Positions 1 through 12,300 of a DNA stretch of 64,000 nt are shown here, piece by piece. Source of the DNA: Hormiphora californensis (Eukaryota > Ctenophora > Tentaculata > Cydippida > Pleurobrachiidae); contig CM035355.1 of the NCBI GenBank assembly GCA_020137815.1, positions 4,015,520 through 4,079,519 on the forward strand, given 5' to 3'. The notes below the pieces were generated by a model. That model saw only the letters and a list, made by a program, of their open reading frames with translations. It made no database searches and was not told the DNA's origin. The position numbers were made by a program, and so were the translations under genes. Positions within the stretch are counted from its first letter, which is position 1, and every line of letters begins with the position of its first letter.

Positions 1-201
1 TCGGGTGTCGTATTGCCAGACGTGCCAAAACCTCAAAAGTGTTCTGATTTTATACACACACACACAAACCTAACACCTAATTTTCACCACTTCTTCTACT
101 TCTAAAACCCAACAATCTCTCTTCCCCCCTCTCTCTCTTTTATCTCCTGCTAATATCCTCCCTATCAAGAGATATACTGACACTCCCTCTCCCTCCCCCA
201 G

Positions 202-764
202 GTCTCATGCTGCATCTCACGCAAACATGCCTCCGAATAACAGATCTCTACAAGGGCGGCTTTAGCGAGATCAGAGACGGAATTCGACTGGAAGATATCA
301 TGAGAGAGTGCCTCCACGCCCTCGAGAGATCATCCCACTTCTCGAGGGAAATCCGTTCTCAACTTGACAACCCCACCACTATTCACCTTCTACTCCGATG
401 TGTTGCGTCCCAACATGAGGCACTCGTCAGGGAGGCCCTCTCAGTAATGATCTTATACGAACAACATGACAACTTCATGAACCTCCTCCGAGCACGATCC
501 GAGCTCCTCACCTCTCTCTGTCACACGCACGCAGGCAGCCAGGTAGCTAGTCTGGCAACACGGCTACTGACCAGACTCCAGGGAAGTAAAAATGTGGTCG
601 AACCACCTCCCCAACCACCGCAACCTCAACAGCAAAGGTGGATAGACTCGGATGTGGTAGATTTGGATACCACGACAGCCCAGCACCGGGGCGGTGGAAA
701 ATCACCAGTCGCCTTTCCAGCGTGTTCACAGTATCCCTACAACAATTGGTACCCGAACCTTTGA
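202..764 (+). CDS. Terminal exon of an unidentified alpha-helical (ARM-like) protein
   Basis: A pyrimidine-rich tract ending in CAG at 199-201 looks like a 3' splice site. The frame is then open to a TGA at 762-764, so this is probably the last exon of a gene that begins left of the window. The first ~130 residues are leucine-rich amphipathic helices resembling an ARM/HEAT C-terminal cap. They are followed by a Pro/Gln-rich linker and a polar tail ending in NNWYPNL. There is no signal peptide or membrane segment. I do not recognise the family. The first ATG (207) follows the acceptor directly and need not be a start. The frame is real rather than chance, judging by length and helix pattern; the identity is open. 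Confidence 0.5.
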
Positions 765-780
765 GTGGTGGAGAGATAAT

Positions 781-853
781 GAGACAAGAGAGTGTGTGAG
801 AGAGAGAGAGCGTGAGTGAGAGAGAGGGTGAGACAGGGTGAGTAAGAGAGGGA

Positions 854-923
<70 letters not shown>

Positions 924-927
924 AGAG
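781..927. repeat. (GA)n microsatellite with imperfect flank
   Basis: A purine-rich tract. Imperfect GTGAGA/GAGA repeats run into a pure AG run at about 862-918, just downstream of the stop codon of the exon at 202-764. From here to about 1450 I see no gene, only more GA-rich and AT-rich sequence. Confidence 0.9.
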
Positions 928-1454
928 GGTAAATTGGAGACAGAACAAACGAATAGTTGCGAGAGAATGAGAGCCAAGAGGGACAATTTGAATATAAGAG
1001 TGGTTGATCCTAAGTTATTATGTTTTACCCTTTTTGATTGTTTTTATACACTTTTTTCTATTATAGACGCACTTATCTCCCTCCCCCAGTCTGGTCTACT
1101 ATTATAATGTGCGTTAAAGTAAAGACACTATATATCGTGGAAAAAGAGAGAGTAAGGGAGTGAGAAAAAGAGAGTGAGGGAGATGTGTCTTTACACAAAT
1201 GAACTGATTCTTTATCACGTTACAACCAGCTATTAAATGTGAGCGGCCAATTGTAGTTTACACACTACATGATGCTTTAGTCCTTGGAAATATTGCTGAA
1301 ATACCGAGTTCAAAATTTGAAATCTCTCCCCCCTTATAGGGCGATAACATTATTTTAACGAGTTCATTATCCCATCCTGCTCTCAATATATTTGTAAGTG
1401 ATCCTCATACGAGTTGCTACTACATTCATTCTATCTACTAAGGGCCTATATACT

Positions 1455-2735
1455 GTGTGTTTTTAAATGACTGAGACTGTTCAAATCGACATAGCGTCAA
1501 AAGTTGTGAATATTTTGCTCTGAAATTTTGGGACAAGGTAGATGGCTACCTGCCATTTATTGTACTCGAATTTCAGCAAAATCGGTCGTTCCTGAATGAA
1601 CCTGTAACCCAAAAACCTCCTCTAACTTTGAGCGCTCAGATCTCTGCAACCTGATGAGGTAGAGAGCTCAAACTTTCACAATATGTTCATTAGACAATTT
1701 ACAAACTTTTGGCTGCTTGGTTTGGCGATATCTTTTTTAGTTCCTTCGCAGGAACACGGCAAAGGGGTGTAAGTCGGCCTAATTGGGAGCATTTTTGCAC
1801 TCAGGTATCACGTATCACGTGTCTTACTGGAGGTAATCAGCCCCCAACAATGTGTTACACCGATTCTGTAATTGGTGCTGAGTGTGGTAAAGTGTGGCGC
1901 TTCGTCAGCAGACGTGATCATAGTGTCCGAAATCGGTCACAAGCTGAAATCCAGACAAACTTTTCTAATTCTCTTCCTTTACATTCTGCTGTCTCTCTCT
2001 CTTTCTTGTTACAAGGTCACGTGATTAGATGTGGAACATCTCGACATGACAACAACGTCTAGTGTCACCGATTCGCTCTCTCCATCTGCTGAGTGTAGCT
2101 CTCTCGTCATGACGAAGAGGATGTGACTCTCTTCCTTTCTCTCTATTTCTCTCGCTATCTTGTTTTCTCTCTCTCTCTCTCTTTCTTGTCATGACGAAGC
2201 GCCATGCTCTACCACACTCAGCACCGCAGCTAGTCACGTGACCTTGTCAACGATTTCAGACACTATGATCACGTCTGCTGACGAAGCGCCACACTTTGCC
2301 ACACTCAGAACCAATTACAGAATCGGTGTAACAGATTGTTGGGGGCTGATTACCCCCAGTAAGACACGCGATACGTGATACCTGAGTGCAAAAATGCTCC
2401 CAATTAGGCCGACTTACACCACTTTGCCGTGTTCCTGCGAAGGAACTAAAAAAGATATCGCCAAACCAAGCAGCCAAAAGTTTGTAAATTGTCTAATGAA
2501 CATATTGTGAAAGTTTGAGCTCTCTACCTCATCAGGTTGCAGAGATCTGAGCGCTCAAAGTTAGAGGAGGTTTTTGGGCTACAGGTTCATTCAGGAACGA
2601 CCGATTTTGCTGAAATTCGAGTAAAATAAATGGCAGGTAGCCATCTACCTTGTCCTAAAATTTCAGAGCAAAATATTCACAAATTTTGACGCTATGTCGA
2701 TTTGAACAGTCTCAGTCATTTAAAAACACACAGTA
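1455..2735. mobile_element. Large foldback (palindromic) DNA element
   Basis: The left arm (about 1455-1935) is repeated in reverse complement at about 2255-2735 with only scattered mismatches. A ~310-bp spacer lies between, itself with CT-rich and CACGTG-containing shorter inverted pieces. Matching stretches include the CTGAGACTGTTC region near 1470 and its complement near 2715. The open frames in the arms encode the same peptide twice and are by-products of the symmetry. The structure is that of a non-autonomous foldback element; no transposase is visible. Confidence 0.8.
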
Positions 2736-2759
2736 TTTGACCTATGGGTCATTATACTA

Positions 2760-3990
2760 GGATGAGTGTAGTACGTCAATTCCGAAGGACTAAATTATAA
2801 TGTGAGTAGGATGGCCCTTAAAAAGTCTAGAACCATCTAATTATCCAGCCAAAATATACATGGAAACCCATTAAATGGAGGGACTAAAGTATCGTATTCG
2901 AGAGAAAAAGAGCTGGTAACACAACGAGAGAAAAATGAGAGACATTTCCTAACATTTTTCATTTCTCTATAACAAAATCTGTCTGATAATTTAGTTTTAA
3001 AACAGCTAGCCACCAGGAAAACTGTTTTGTCTGTTTGTCTGTGATTGCTGTAGGGTATCTGTGGTGATACCACCTGTACTTTGTCGAGTCACCCAACAAC
3101 TTGTCTGTGTGAGGGGATCGCCCTACGGGCGTGAGAACAGGGGGCATGATGTGCCCAACCCAACTGCCCAGGTGTGATAATCCCACCGATTCAAACAAAA
3201 AATAACCTGTTAACAAACAGAAAAATAAATTAAAAATCTTTACAAACGTTGACACCTTTTAAAAAACGAAATCTCACAAAATATATTATTAATCCTCGTG
3301 CTTCTCTCATTTTTGTTATGTTCTAACCCTCCTTTACGGAAAGACGGTCAGGCAAGGCACATTTTTGTATAAACACCTCTCATTTATTTCTTTAGCATCT
3401 ATAACACAAACACACACACACGCATTCCCTGGAACTGACAAGTATTGTTTATGATCACAGCTCCATGCATACTTGGTTCTTATTCCACTATTATATGTTC
3501 TAGAAAGGACAATAATATGTTCTAGAAGGAACTATATACTCCGATAGATCATATCTTTTACATGATCCATTCTATTTTCACACCTTATTCTGATCCCTGT
3601 CTCTCTGTTCGATCACTCTTTTCTGTGGAGTGCGTGAGAACAGTGGTCTGCCTGACAGAGCTGTCTCAGGCAGCCACCGGGGTATCGAAATCAGGTCGAC
3701 ATATATACTTGGTCACTTGGTCAATCACACATTCGGCATTATATTTGTGAGTGTCACTAGCTCTAACAACAGCTGTTAGTAAGTTAGTATAACACACCAG
3801 TTCGTGCTGTAGCACAGTGTGCAATGGCAGATTAGTTGTTAAAATGTTGTAATAATCTCTAGCTACGAATCAATGCTCCTCACAATTTTGACACTATCAG
3901 ATCATCTGTCTAATGTTCTTTGCTCGTCAAGAGGACTAAAGTTCTCTATCTTCTTGGAGATGATGCAACTCTATTATAGGGCACACAAAC
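2760..3990. other. Intergenic, no gene seen
   Basis: AT-rich sequence without a convincing coding frame. A block near 3120-3165 (TGGGCAC..TC..CCCCTGTTC..CGCCC..AGGGCGATC) recurs in diverged form near 4850-4890, indicating two old copies of one dispersed repeat. Confidence 0.5.
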
Positions 3991-3999
3991 TAGCAAGTA

Positions 4000-4384
<385 letters not shown>

Positions 4385-5203
4385 CTAGTGGAGTCAGTAA
4401 CAAGATTAGATCCAGGAAGAGGAGCTGGAATGACACAATGATTCACCCTCACTTTATAGGGCGTGACGTAACTTCTGCAATCTGCAGCAGCTACATAAAC
4501 TCTGACAAACAAACATGGTAATAATTCTTTCGCAAAAACAGCTAAACGTCGCGATTTGTTGATTCACAAAACAATGTCTTTCGATATCGATATCGTCCAT
4601 GATAATTCTCTGATAAATCTGGGCTGTAATCTAATTTTTCTAACAGCTGTCATCATCTTGAACACCGGCCACTAGGGGCATTCTTGAAGGACCACCGGGA
4701 GGAGAAGTCAAGACCGGTTGATCTCTTACCACTTCCTCCCTGGTCCATACTTCGTGGAGAGGCACGGGGTGTCTGAAGAATATAGAGATAACTTAGTTCA
4801 CACGTTTCTGGCAATGCCATGGCATGGGGTTCCTACATTATATACACAAATTGGGCACGTCGCACCCCCTGTTCGCGCCCAAAGGGCGATCGACGCAGCC
4901 AAATACACGAAGCTTTGACTCCATGATTTGTGATATTAATTACCTGAAAGACAGCTGGTGGTGGGGTAATCCTACTTCCCAGCACCTGAGCAAAACTCCG
5001 AGGAGAGTTCATGTCTGGAGATCTCATCGAACTGCTGTTGGGGGATGGAATCTGTGTTAAAAATACGTCTCTTGATTAGGTGTTTTGTACCATTGGGGCC
5101 GGTACATTTAAAAAAATGCCCCTTAGTAAGAAAGATGGTCCCATAGAATGCTTTTCAAACATCACACCCCGATCCAACTGCTATAACAAGTATTATTGGA
5201 AAA

Positions 5204-5247
5204 CCTTGTTGAGTAAGGGGGGAAGATTTCCCCCTTACTCAACAAGG
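5204..5247. repeat. 44-bp hairpin, dispersed TTGTTGAGTAAGGGG family
   Basis: The two halves of this segment are near-perfect reverse complements meeting at an AAGATT centre. The arm motif TTGTTGAGTAAGGGG recurs near 38862, next to another large palindrome, so it is probably the terminal inverted repeat of a small mobile element. The surrounding 4390-5850 region holds no gene that I can see. Confidence 0.6.
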
Positions 5248-5857
5248 AAAACCAAGGGCGGTTGTGGGAAGTTGGGTCTGGAATTTTAAATTTGACTTGC
5301 TGATATGCTTTATATATAGCTCAGACTCTATTATTTGAAGACCAACAAGGGCGGTTCCTCTTCACTGGGTAAGAGCAGAGAAGGTGGCCATGGCCCATAT
5401 TTCTTTATTGCCACCTTGCCTTAATCCGCCATTTAAAACGCATACGTTTACTTAAAAAATTTTGGTGACTAATTGCTCAGAAACCTGGAATAAATCTTGT
5501 CACAGCTTGTGGAATTACAATTTTAAATCCTTCTAACCATCTCTAATATAATGAGGGAAATTGAGGGAGAGAATGAGAGCTAGCGAGGGAGAAAGAGAGG
5601 ATGTTTTGTTAAAGCAGCTTGTGGGTCTAACTTAAAGTTATATTGGGTAACGAATGCCCGACTTCCATCTAAAACTATTTACAAAGTTCTATCAACATCT
5701 TACTACAGTACTGAGTACATACAAAGTTTCATGATTATGATCTCGGCGAATAAATTTAAAGTACTATGATATCCTTCTATTTCGGGATAATATCAGTCTA
5801 TGGAACTAGATGTAAAATGCCCTTGTTTCCGAATATCCTAGGGCAGCGGACTATTAC

Positions 5858-6092
5858 GGACCCCCGATTAAACTCCCAGAAAAACACCCCAGGTTTCCCC
5901 CCTCGAAAATGGCTTTGCACATTACAAATTCAATGAAATTGTGCGCCTTCACCACACATGAGACATTGCACGAGACGTAATCAGTACACAAACCGCGTTA
6001 CATTCTCTCAGAGAAGCACACAATTCATAATGTGCAGAGCGATTCTCGAGGGGAAAACCTGGGCTTCTTTTCTAGGAGTTCAATCGGGGATC
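5858..6092. mobile_element. Foldback MITE of about 235 bp
   Basis: The sequence starting GGACCCCCGATT near 5858 is mirrored in reverse complement by AATCGGGGATCC near 6080-6092. The interior arms also pair: the blocks around the CCAGGTTT at about 5892 and the AAACCTGG at about 6056. Imperfect inverted arms of ~80-100 bp flank a short centre. No coding capacity. Confidence 0.6.
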
Positions 6093-6684
6093 CGCAATCC
6101 CCCGTGTAACGCACAAACAAACTGAGCTACCAACTGCAAACCACAACAGAAGTAAAAAGACTCTGTCCTCATATTTTTCATATTTTTTGCCCGGAGCATG
6201 ATAATATATGCTTTTATTCAGTACAGATACTAATTTATATTAGTATGCATAATATCATATGCACTTGAATAGTAAGCACTTTGAGTCCTTTCGAGCTCTT
6301 AGCAGCTACTAGTTCTCAAACCGATCCATCGTAAGAATGGCAGCGTGCATGCAGAAGATTAATTTTAAAACTACCCACACTCTCACACAATTGCGTTCTA
6401 TCTCCATTTATAATCTCTCTATCTTCTTGCGGAGAGTGAGGGAGAGTGCTTTAGTGCAGTTGCAAGCACAACGTGCAAGTGTTTCCATAGTGCAATATTT
6501 TCTGTGTTTTGGGCCTTCTCTCTTCCCCTAGTTAACGTAACAATCTCTCCTTTAACCTTTCTTTGTTTTCGGTACCCGGTACCAAACACCAATTTCTCCG
6601 ATATGACTTCCTCCAAATCTATAATATTTGCCAGTCTTTATTTTTGTGCCAGTTATAAATTTTAATAACCCTTGCCAGATAGTC

Positions 6685-7869
6685 ATGGTAGATTCAAGCA
6701 TTGGTGATTCTTCTTACGAGATTTTCTCCCCAACTGCTCCTTCATGCACCACAGCGGAATGCAACCTGCCCCATCTGATCAAGAGTGACAACGTCACAGA
6801 TTTCAGAGACACTGCCTTCCAGTGGGCCCAAACGTATCTCGGTGGACCGTGGGCCCGAGCCGAACAGAAGCACTTTCGGTGCAAGGGTATGAGAGGAGAC
6901 CTCACTAACTACCAGTACATCTGCAAGTTGATCCTATGGGATGGCACCAATGATGGCATGAAGATCCTCAAGATTGAGAAGGACTATCCCACAAAGGTCA
7001 TCCTAAAGGTTTACGGAGAGATTGAGACCCACGTGGGTTTCCATAAAGTTGAGATGATGAGTCTAAACTTGATTCTCTCCGAGAGGCACTATCTTCCCAA
7101 AATATATGCCATTTTCAACGAGGGTAGGTTTGAAGCGTACGAGAAGGCCCGGCAGTTGAGGGCCAACGAGATCAGGAACTCCGAAATAACCAACCACCTG
7201 GCGGACTACTTGTCCGAATACCACAAGCTAAACATGCCCTTTGGCAAGAGTCCAGCCCGTCTTGAGTACCTCCTAGATCACTACCACTCTCTGGCACTGA
7301 GCGTCCACTTTGATGAAGATGAGGAAAAGGCCCGATTGTTGAAGAAGATCATCCGATATAACATCGATGAGGAACTGGAAACTTTGAAGGAAATATGTCT
7401 GCCCTGTCACGAGGAGATTGTCTTTTGTCACAATGATGTCTGCGAGGGAAATCTACTGCTGACGGGGAATAAAGATGATAGGAGGATACAGGTTGGAGGA
7501 TGTGATATGAGCTCCTATAACTATCGATCCTACGAGTTTGGATCTTTCTTCGCCTCTCTCCAGTTCGATTTCAGCCTGCCAAAGTTCCCATTCTTTACAC
7601 GAGACAGGCAGTACATCCCAAGTGATGACTTCCGGAGAGCCATGATAGTTCGATACGTGAGAAGACTGGATCTACCCGTGGCACAACAAAATGTGACAGA
7701 AGAGAAAATGATGGAAAACTCGGAGAAGTTCATGCTCGCTTCCTACTTCCTCCGGGGATGTTGGGCCATCGTTCAGGCTGAGGTGTCTGAGCTACAGTTT
7801 GGATATCTAGAGTATGCTTTGGCGTGTTTCCAAGCTTACTTTGAACACAAAATTTTGAACAACCTGTAA
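6685..7869 (+). CDS. Choline/ethanolamine kinase-like protein, single exon, probable pseudokinase
   Basis: A 394-residue frame starting at the first ATG (6685), just after a possible splice acceptor (CCTTGCCAG); the frame is open a little further upstream without an ATG. The whole chain follows the choline/ethanolamine kinase fold: ATP-lobe strand ILKVYGEIE (about residues 112-120), LPKIYAIFNEGRFE, the MPFGKSP helix, then the Brenner motif FCHNDVCEGN with the catalytic Asp and Asn present. The next motif, IDFEYSSYNYR in active enzymes, reads GGCDMSSYNYR here, so the Asp that binds the metal-ATP is a Gly. Family members make phosphocholine or phosphoethanolamine for the Kennedy pathway; this one may be inactive. 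Animal homologues are normally multi-exon, so a single exon suggests a retrocopy, although the frame is intact. Family assignment is firm; loss of activity is inference. Confidence 0.88.
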   Translation: MVDSSIGDSSYEIFSPTAPSCTTAECNLPHLIKSDNVTDFRDTAFQWAQTYLGGPWARAEQKHFRCKGMRGDLTNYQYICKLILWDGTNDGMKILKIEKDYPTKVILKVYGEIETHVGFHKVEMMSLNLILSERHYLPKIYAIFNEGRFEAYEKARQLRANEIRNSEITNHLADYLSEYHKLNMPFGKSPARLEYLLDHYHSLALSVHFDEDEEKARLLKKIIRYNIDEELETLKEICLPCHEEIVFCHNDVCEGNLLLTGNKDDRRIQVGGCDMSSYNYRSYEFGSFFASLQFDFSLPKFPFFTRDRQYIPSDDFRRAMIVRYVRRLDLPVAQQNVTEEKMMENSEKFMLASYFLRGCWAIVQAEVSELQFGYLEYALACFQAYFEHKILNNL

Positions 7870-8106
7870 TTTTGATGATCAAAAAACACAAATTTTCAAT
7901 TGTTCGATTATTTTGAAGACTTTGCAGGACGTAAAGAAGGGAAATGTTAGAGAGTTTGATCAGAGTAGAATTCAGAATATAAATTTCAACAGCTTGTGTG
8001 TTTCTCAGACGTGAGAAATACGATTTCCCGTACGGTTACCGAATTGCCCGAGATTACGATTTGTTTACGCACGATATTCCATCTTGTGCATGAAGACATG
8101 AAGTGT

Positions 8107-9109
8107 TTACTGTGTGCCCTGAATTTTATGTACGAACCTGATCATGGATTTGAGTCGTTTGTTTTCCTCCACCAACTCCTTGATCTGTCTCTGCAGCTCT
8201 GTAACACGGGGCTCACCACGTTTTATCAGCTCTAACCTGTGCCCTGAAAATATACACTTAGCTGTATTTATCTTGTCTGGCGACCCAACCTGATCTGAGC
8301 AACTACTGGCGGCGTCAGTCGCAGTACGTTGCAGATCTGCCCTAACAACGATACACTAAGCATGTTAGTGACCTAGTGTGAGCTGGCTTCAAGACAAAAC
8401 AATATTTTGTCTCCACTGCTTGATGATAAAAACATAACCAACAGAATGCATTATATACACTGGAGTTTGTATTATAAACGAACAAAGCTTTAAAGTTTCA
8501 AGTTAAAACCTAAAATAGTGCATGCTTATGGACGATGTTTTGCAAAGGGCTAACCGCAAGGAGGATTCTAACACAGAGTCATGTCTCAAGGTCTAATAGG
8601 CTCGTGTCGTATGTGACTTCCCCTCTAGACATCCTGGTCCTATACGACTGTTAGAACATGCTAGGCTGATACGACTTTTCAAAATACGATTATATAGCAA
8701 ACTTACGTGTGATGTTTTTTCGTTGGACTTTCTGAAAATCGAGGACTTTGAGTAGTTGTTTGTTTAACTTGGTGGCCACATCAATAGGGTCCATGAAGAA
8801 CAGCTGGATGTCAGGATTCATGTTGGGTTTCAACTGGGTTATGGAACATTTCGACTTGCAGAACTGAAACATGGAATATATATTCAGAATAGAATGGGGT
8901 TGTGACAAATTATTCAAAGGAATTCATAGCATATTTATACCGAGATAGCAAAGGCCCTATTATATGTTCAGGAGTCTTACCAAGCAAGGGAGGCCTTGTT
9001 TTGTGTAACACCCGGTACAGAAAATGTGCCCACAGGATGTCAGGATGAACTTTACTTTTTGGGAGGGTGGACTTGTAAAACACTTGTTGCAGTGAACCCA
9101 GTCCGCCAT
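8107..9109 (-). CDS. RNF212: RNF212/ZHP-3-like RING finger protein (3 exons, 140 aa)
   Basis: Read by eye as three minus-strand exons: 9109-8981, 8863-8707 and 8243-8107 (TAA stop). Phases match and introns start GTAAG and end CAG. The protein opens MADWVHCNKC and carries an N-terminal RING: HCNKC, SCGHIFCTGC and, across the first splice junction, CLFCKSKC. Next comes the helix NPDIQLFFMDP and a lysine-rich segment, matching the RNF212/Zip3/ZHP-3 arrangement, then a coiled coil (TELQRQIKELVEENKRL). Relatives are SUMO/ubiquitin E3 ligases that sit on synapsed meiotic chromosomes and stabilise crossover intermediates. At 140 residues it is about half the vertebrate length and lacks the long serine-rich tail; further 3' exons by alternative splicing are possible. 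It lies 270 bp downstream of, and co-oriented with, the DCST gene. Confidence 0.82.
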
Positions 9110-9380
9110 ACCATAAATACAGCAGGCCTGATCGGGCTAATACAAAGGAGTTCATGATTTAGATAGAAAGATCAACTCTCTTATGGTTTAGGGATTATTG
9201 GAGGGTGAATTATTGGGAATATATTCGAAACTACTTTTTCAATTTAAAGTGAAGTGAAACATTTTAACTTAATTTTGAAAACAGCATTTGTATTCATAGC
9301 TCGAGTTTCTCAGATTGTTTTTCGTGGCATACACTACTCTCTTCGTTTCCTCTGCTTGGAAAATAATCCGACCTCCCCTC

Positions 9381-12300
9381 CTAACGTGGCCTACTAGGCC
9401 TTTTTCTCCTTGGTCCAGTTGTTCGTTTTGTGGTAGCTATGAGCGGCTGGGCTGGATCATCATCACTACTCGTATCAGCAAATGAAGTTCGAAGAGGTAG
9501 GAACTTGTTGAGTGTCGGAGGAGGGTCGCAGTTCAGATCTTCAAATGGATCTGGTTCTTGATGATCATCAACACAAGAGCCATCTAAACAAAGTATGCAA
9601 TCACTTTTGGCATCTGTCCAACAGTCGATACAGTACATCACTGAGTAACCTGGAAAAGATTTAACTAAAATTAAAGAAACAACGATAAAGTTTTAAAATT
9701 CAATTAAAAGGTCGTTGATTTGATTGTCTTAGCTGATCTAAGGTTCGGTAGAAAGGTCCTGCAATTACCTTCATTGATGCATCTTTCGCAACGTTTGTAA
9801 ATCTTCTTGTTTTGGCAGATGGTACAGGTATCCTTGAAGAACAGGAGAGTTTGGAGCCAGACAGGTAGACCCGATACACGTGGTACACACACCTTCTTGT
9901 CGCTCACCTGAAACGTGTTAACGATTTGTATAATACAACACCATTAGAAATTATTAGGGTGTTGTGGGGAAGGCTGTCACTTGTCAAAGCATTGGCGTGA
10001 CAGAATACAGTACAGGGGAAAGGTACATACCAGAGTATCGAAGCAATCGAGGCGACGCTGCTTCAGGAATCGGTAAAGAAACTCAACTCGCTTCTTCTCT
10101 CTTTCCGGGTAAAACCACTTGCATATTCGCCTCACCTGCTCGTTGAGAGTAAATCTACAAAATATAAACTTGAGATTATTTGTTACTAAAGAACATCAGA
10201 AAGTACTAATTACCTAATCAATTAGTAATTATAATTACCTCAAGAACATTGAGAAGGAGTGTCAGGAGGACAAACACCCCAATAACAACTCTCTTCTTGT
10301 GATCAGGGGGTGTTGCATCAGGTAAGCATCTGTTGTTGTCCTGTGTAAAGGACAGATGGTGGAAGGTTGTTTGTCTTTGAAAGGATTATCCATGACGTTT
10401 TTAGTCCACTTTCCACCCGTCATGATCCATCACCACACCCAGTTTGATGTACACTTCGTAGATTATGTAACCTAAAATTCAGAGATCCGTTACCATGGTG
10501 ACTATGACAACAAGCAATGGGTTTCCATAGCAACCACTTTACCTGTATCAGCAATGTCTTCAAGGACACCGTACACCTGGGTATCCAGGAACATGATGAC
10601 TAGGAACACCATTGAAAATATGAGATGTTTCACAGTGGTGGCAATGAGAGCTCTTGTCTCGTTTCCAGTTAGGAACTTCCTTTTACCGTCCCTTACAAAC
10701 GACTAGGGAAATTAGGCAATCATGACGATGGGAAAGAGAAAGTGCGTAGTAGGACAAATGTTTTTTTTTTAATTTGAAGAGGGCACACACGGTGCCCCCT
10801 TCTCCAATGTTTTGTATCTCACACTAAGCTGTAAGCACTGTGGAGCAATACCTTCATGTAAGAGGGCAGAGGAAAAACACGGTGTTCTTGGGAGAGGGAT
10901 CTATCTAAAATTAGCAAATCTGTGGTGACAACATCGTTTAGATATGACAGCTTTGTCAGATAGCGAACCTGTGGGAAATTGTTAAGAAAGGGGGAAAGGG
11001 AGAAAGGGATTTTTAAGAACAATCGTCGAGTTCCTCAATTCGCGAATAAGGCAGAGGTCAGTGGATTTTACTGATTGCTGAGTAATATTAGAGCTTTGCA
11101 CCTGGTGTCCAATGGAACGTATAACAACCACTCCTAACAGGAGAACAGATAACCATTGTGAGATGAGTGAAACCCATGAACCAATATTATCCACCTTAGT
11201 CATTAGTTCAATGAACCTGTCAGTGAAGGTGAGTGAGTATGTTTGACAAAGTGTCAAGTGACTTGACTTAGAATGACTTAGTCCAAATTGTCGAATCAAG
11301 CGTGTAATGTTCTCCAATATACCTTACTCTCGTTAATTAAGCTCGCATATTTCAAGAAACTTTTAAATAAGAAACTTTTTTTCTAGGAAACTACAGGTGT
11401 AAGCAATCCAAAAACAAAAAGAATTTCTCCTTTATCAAGAAACTAAACAAGTTAGGGGTGTTCTATTGTGTTGTGGTGTCTCTGAATTGTGTGATTTACA
11501 TTTGAAAAGTTTCTTATAAAAAAGTTTCTTACTAAAGCGTTTCTTAAAAAACGAGAGTAGGGACGAATCTCTTATAAAAAGAAGTGGCTGACTCACTATT
11601 TGGTGGAAAGCAAATTCCGGTTGTAACCCACCTATTTTGACCCGCCACGCTCTTTTACCTGTATTTTCAGCCTGTAGCCAAAAACATAAATCCTCTTAGA
11701 ATAGGAGTAGAGACAAATCTGAGGGCACTAAAGTGATCAGCGCCCTCGCATTAGTGGGGGTAGGTGCTGGAATTAAGTCTCTATCTCATCTGGTTAATTA
11801 GATAATTGGATAATTAGGTTTGCGCATAACCGTTTTTTGGCTATATGGCTATAGCCGCTTGGGAATGGTTTAGAGACTTTTCACTGGCGCCATTTTGTAG
11901 GCAATAGCCAAGTTATGGGGGGTCGACGTCGGAAAAACGGTAAAAAGCCCGATTTTGAGCATCGATTAAGCCCAATAACGGCTAAACGGTTGGAGATAGA
12001 GCTTAAAAGTCCGACGTCGACCCCCCATAACTTGGCTATTGCCTACAAAATGGCGCCAGTGAAAAGTCTCTAAACCATTCCCAAGTGGCTATAGCCATAT
12101 AGCCAAAAAACGGTTATGCGCAAACCTAATTATCCAATTATCTAATTAACCAGATGAGATAGAGACTTAATTCCAGCACCTACCCCCACTAATGCGAGGG
12201 CGCTGATCACTTTAGTGCCCTCAGATTTGTCTCTACTCCCATTCTAAGAGGATTTATGTTTTTGGCTACAGGCTGAAAATACAGGTAAAAGGGCGTGGCC

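Noticed and set aside
1709-2477. Two near-identical ~73-117 aa frames on opposite strands
   Set aside because: Mirror images produced by the foldback arms, no domain.
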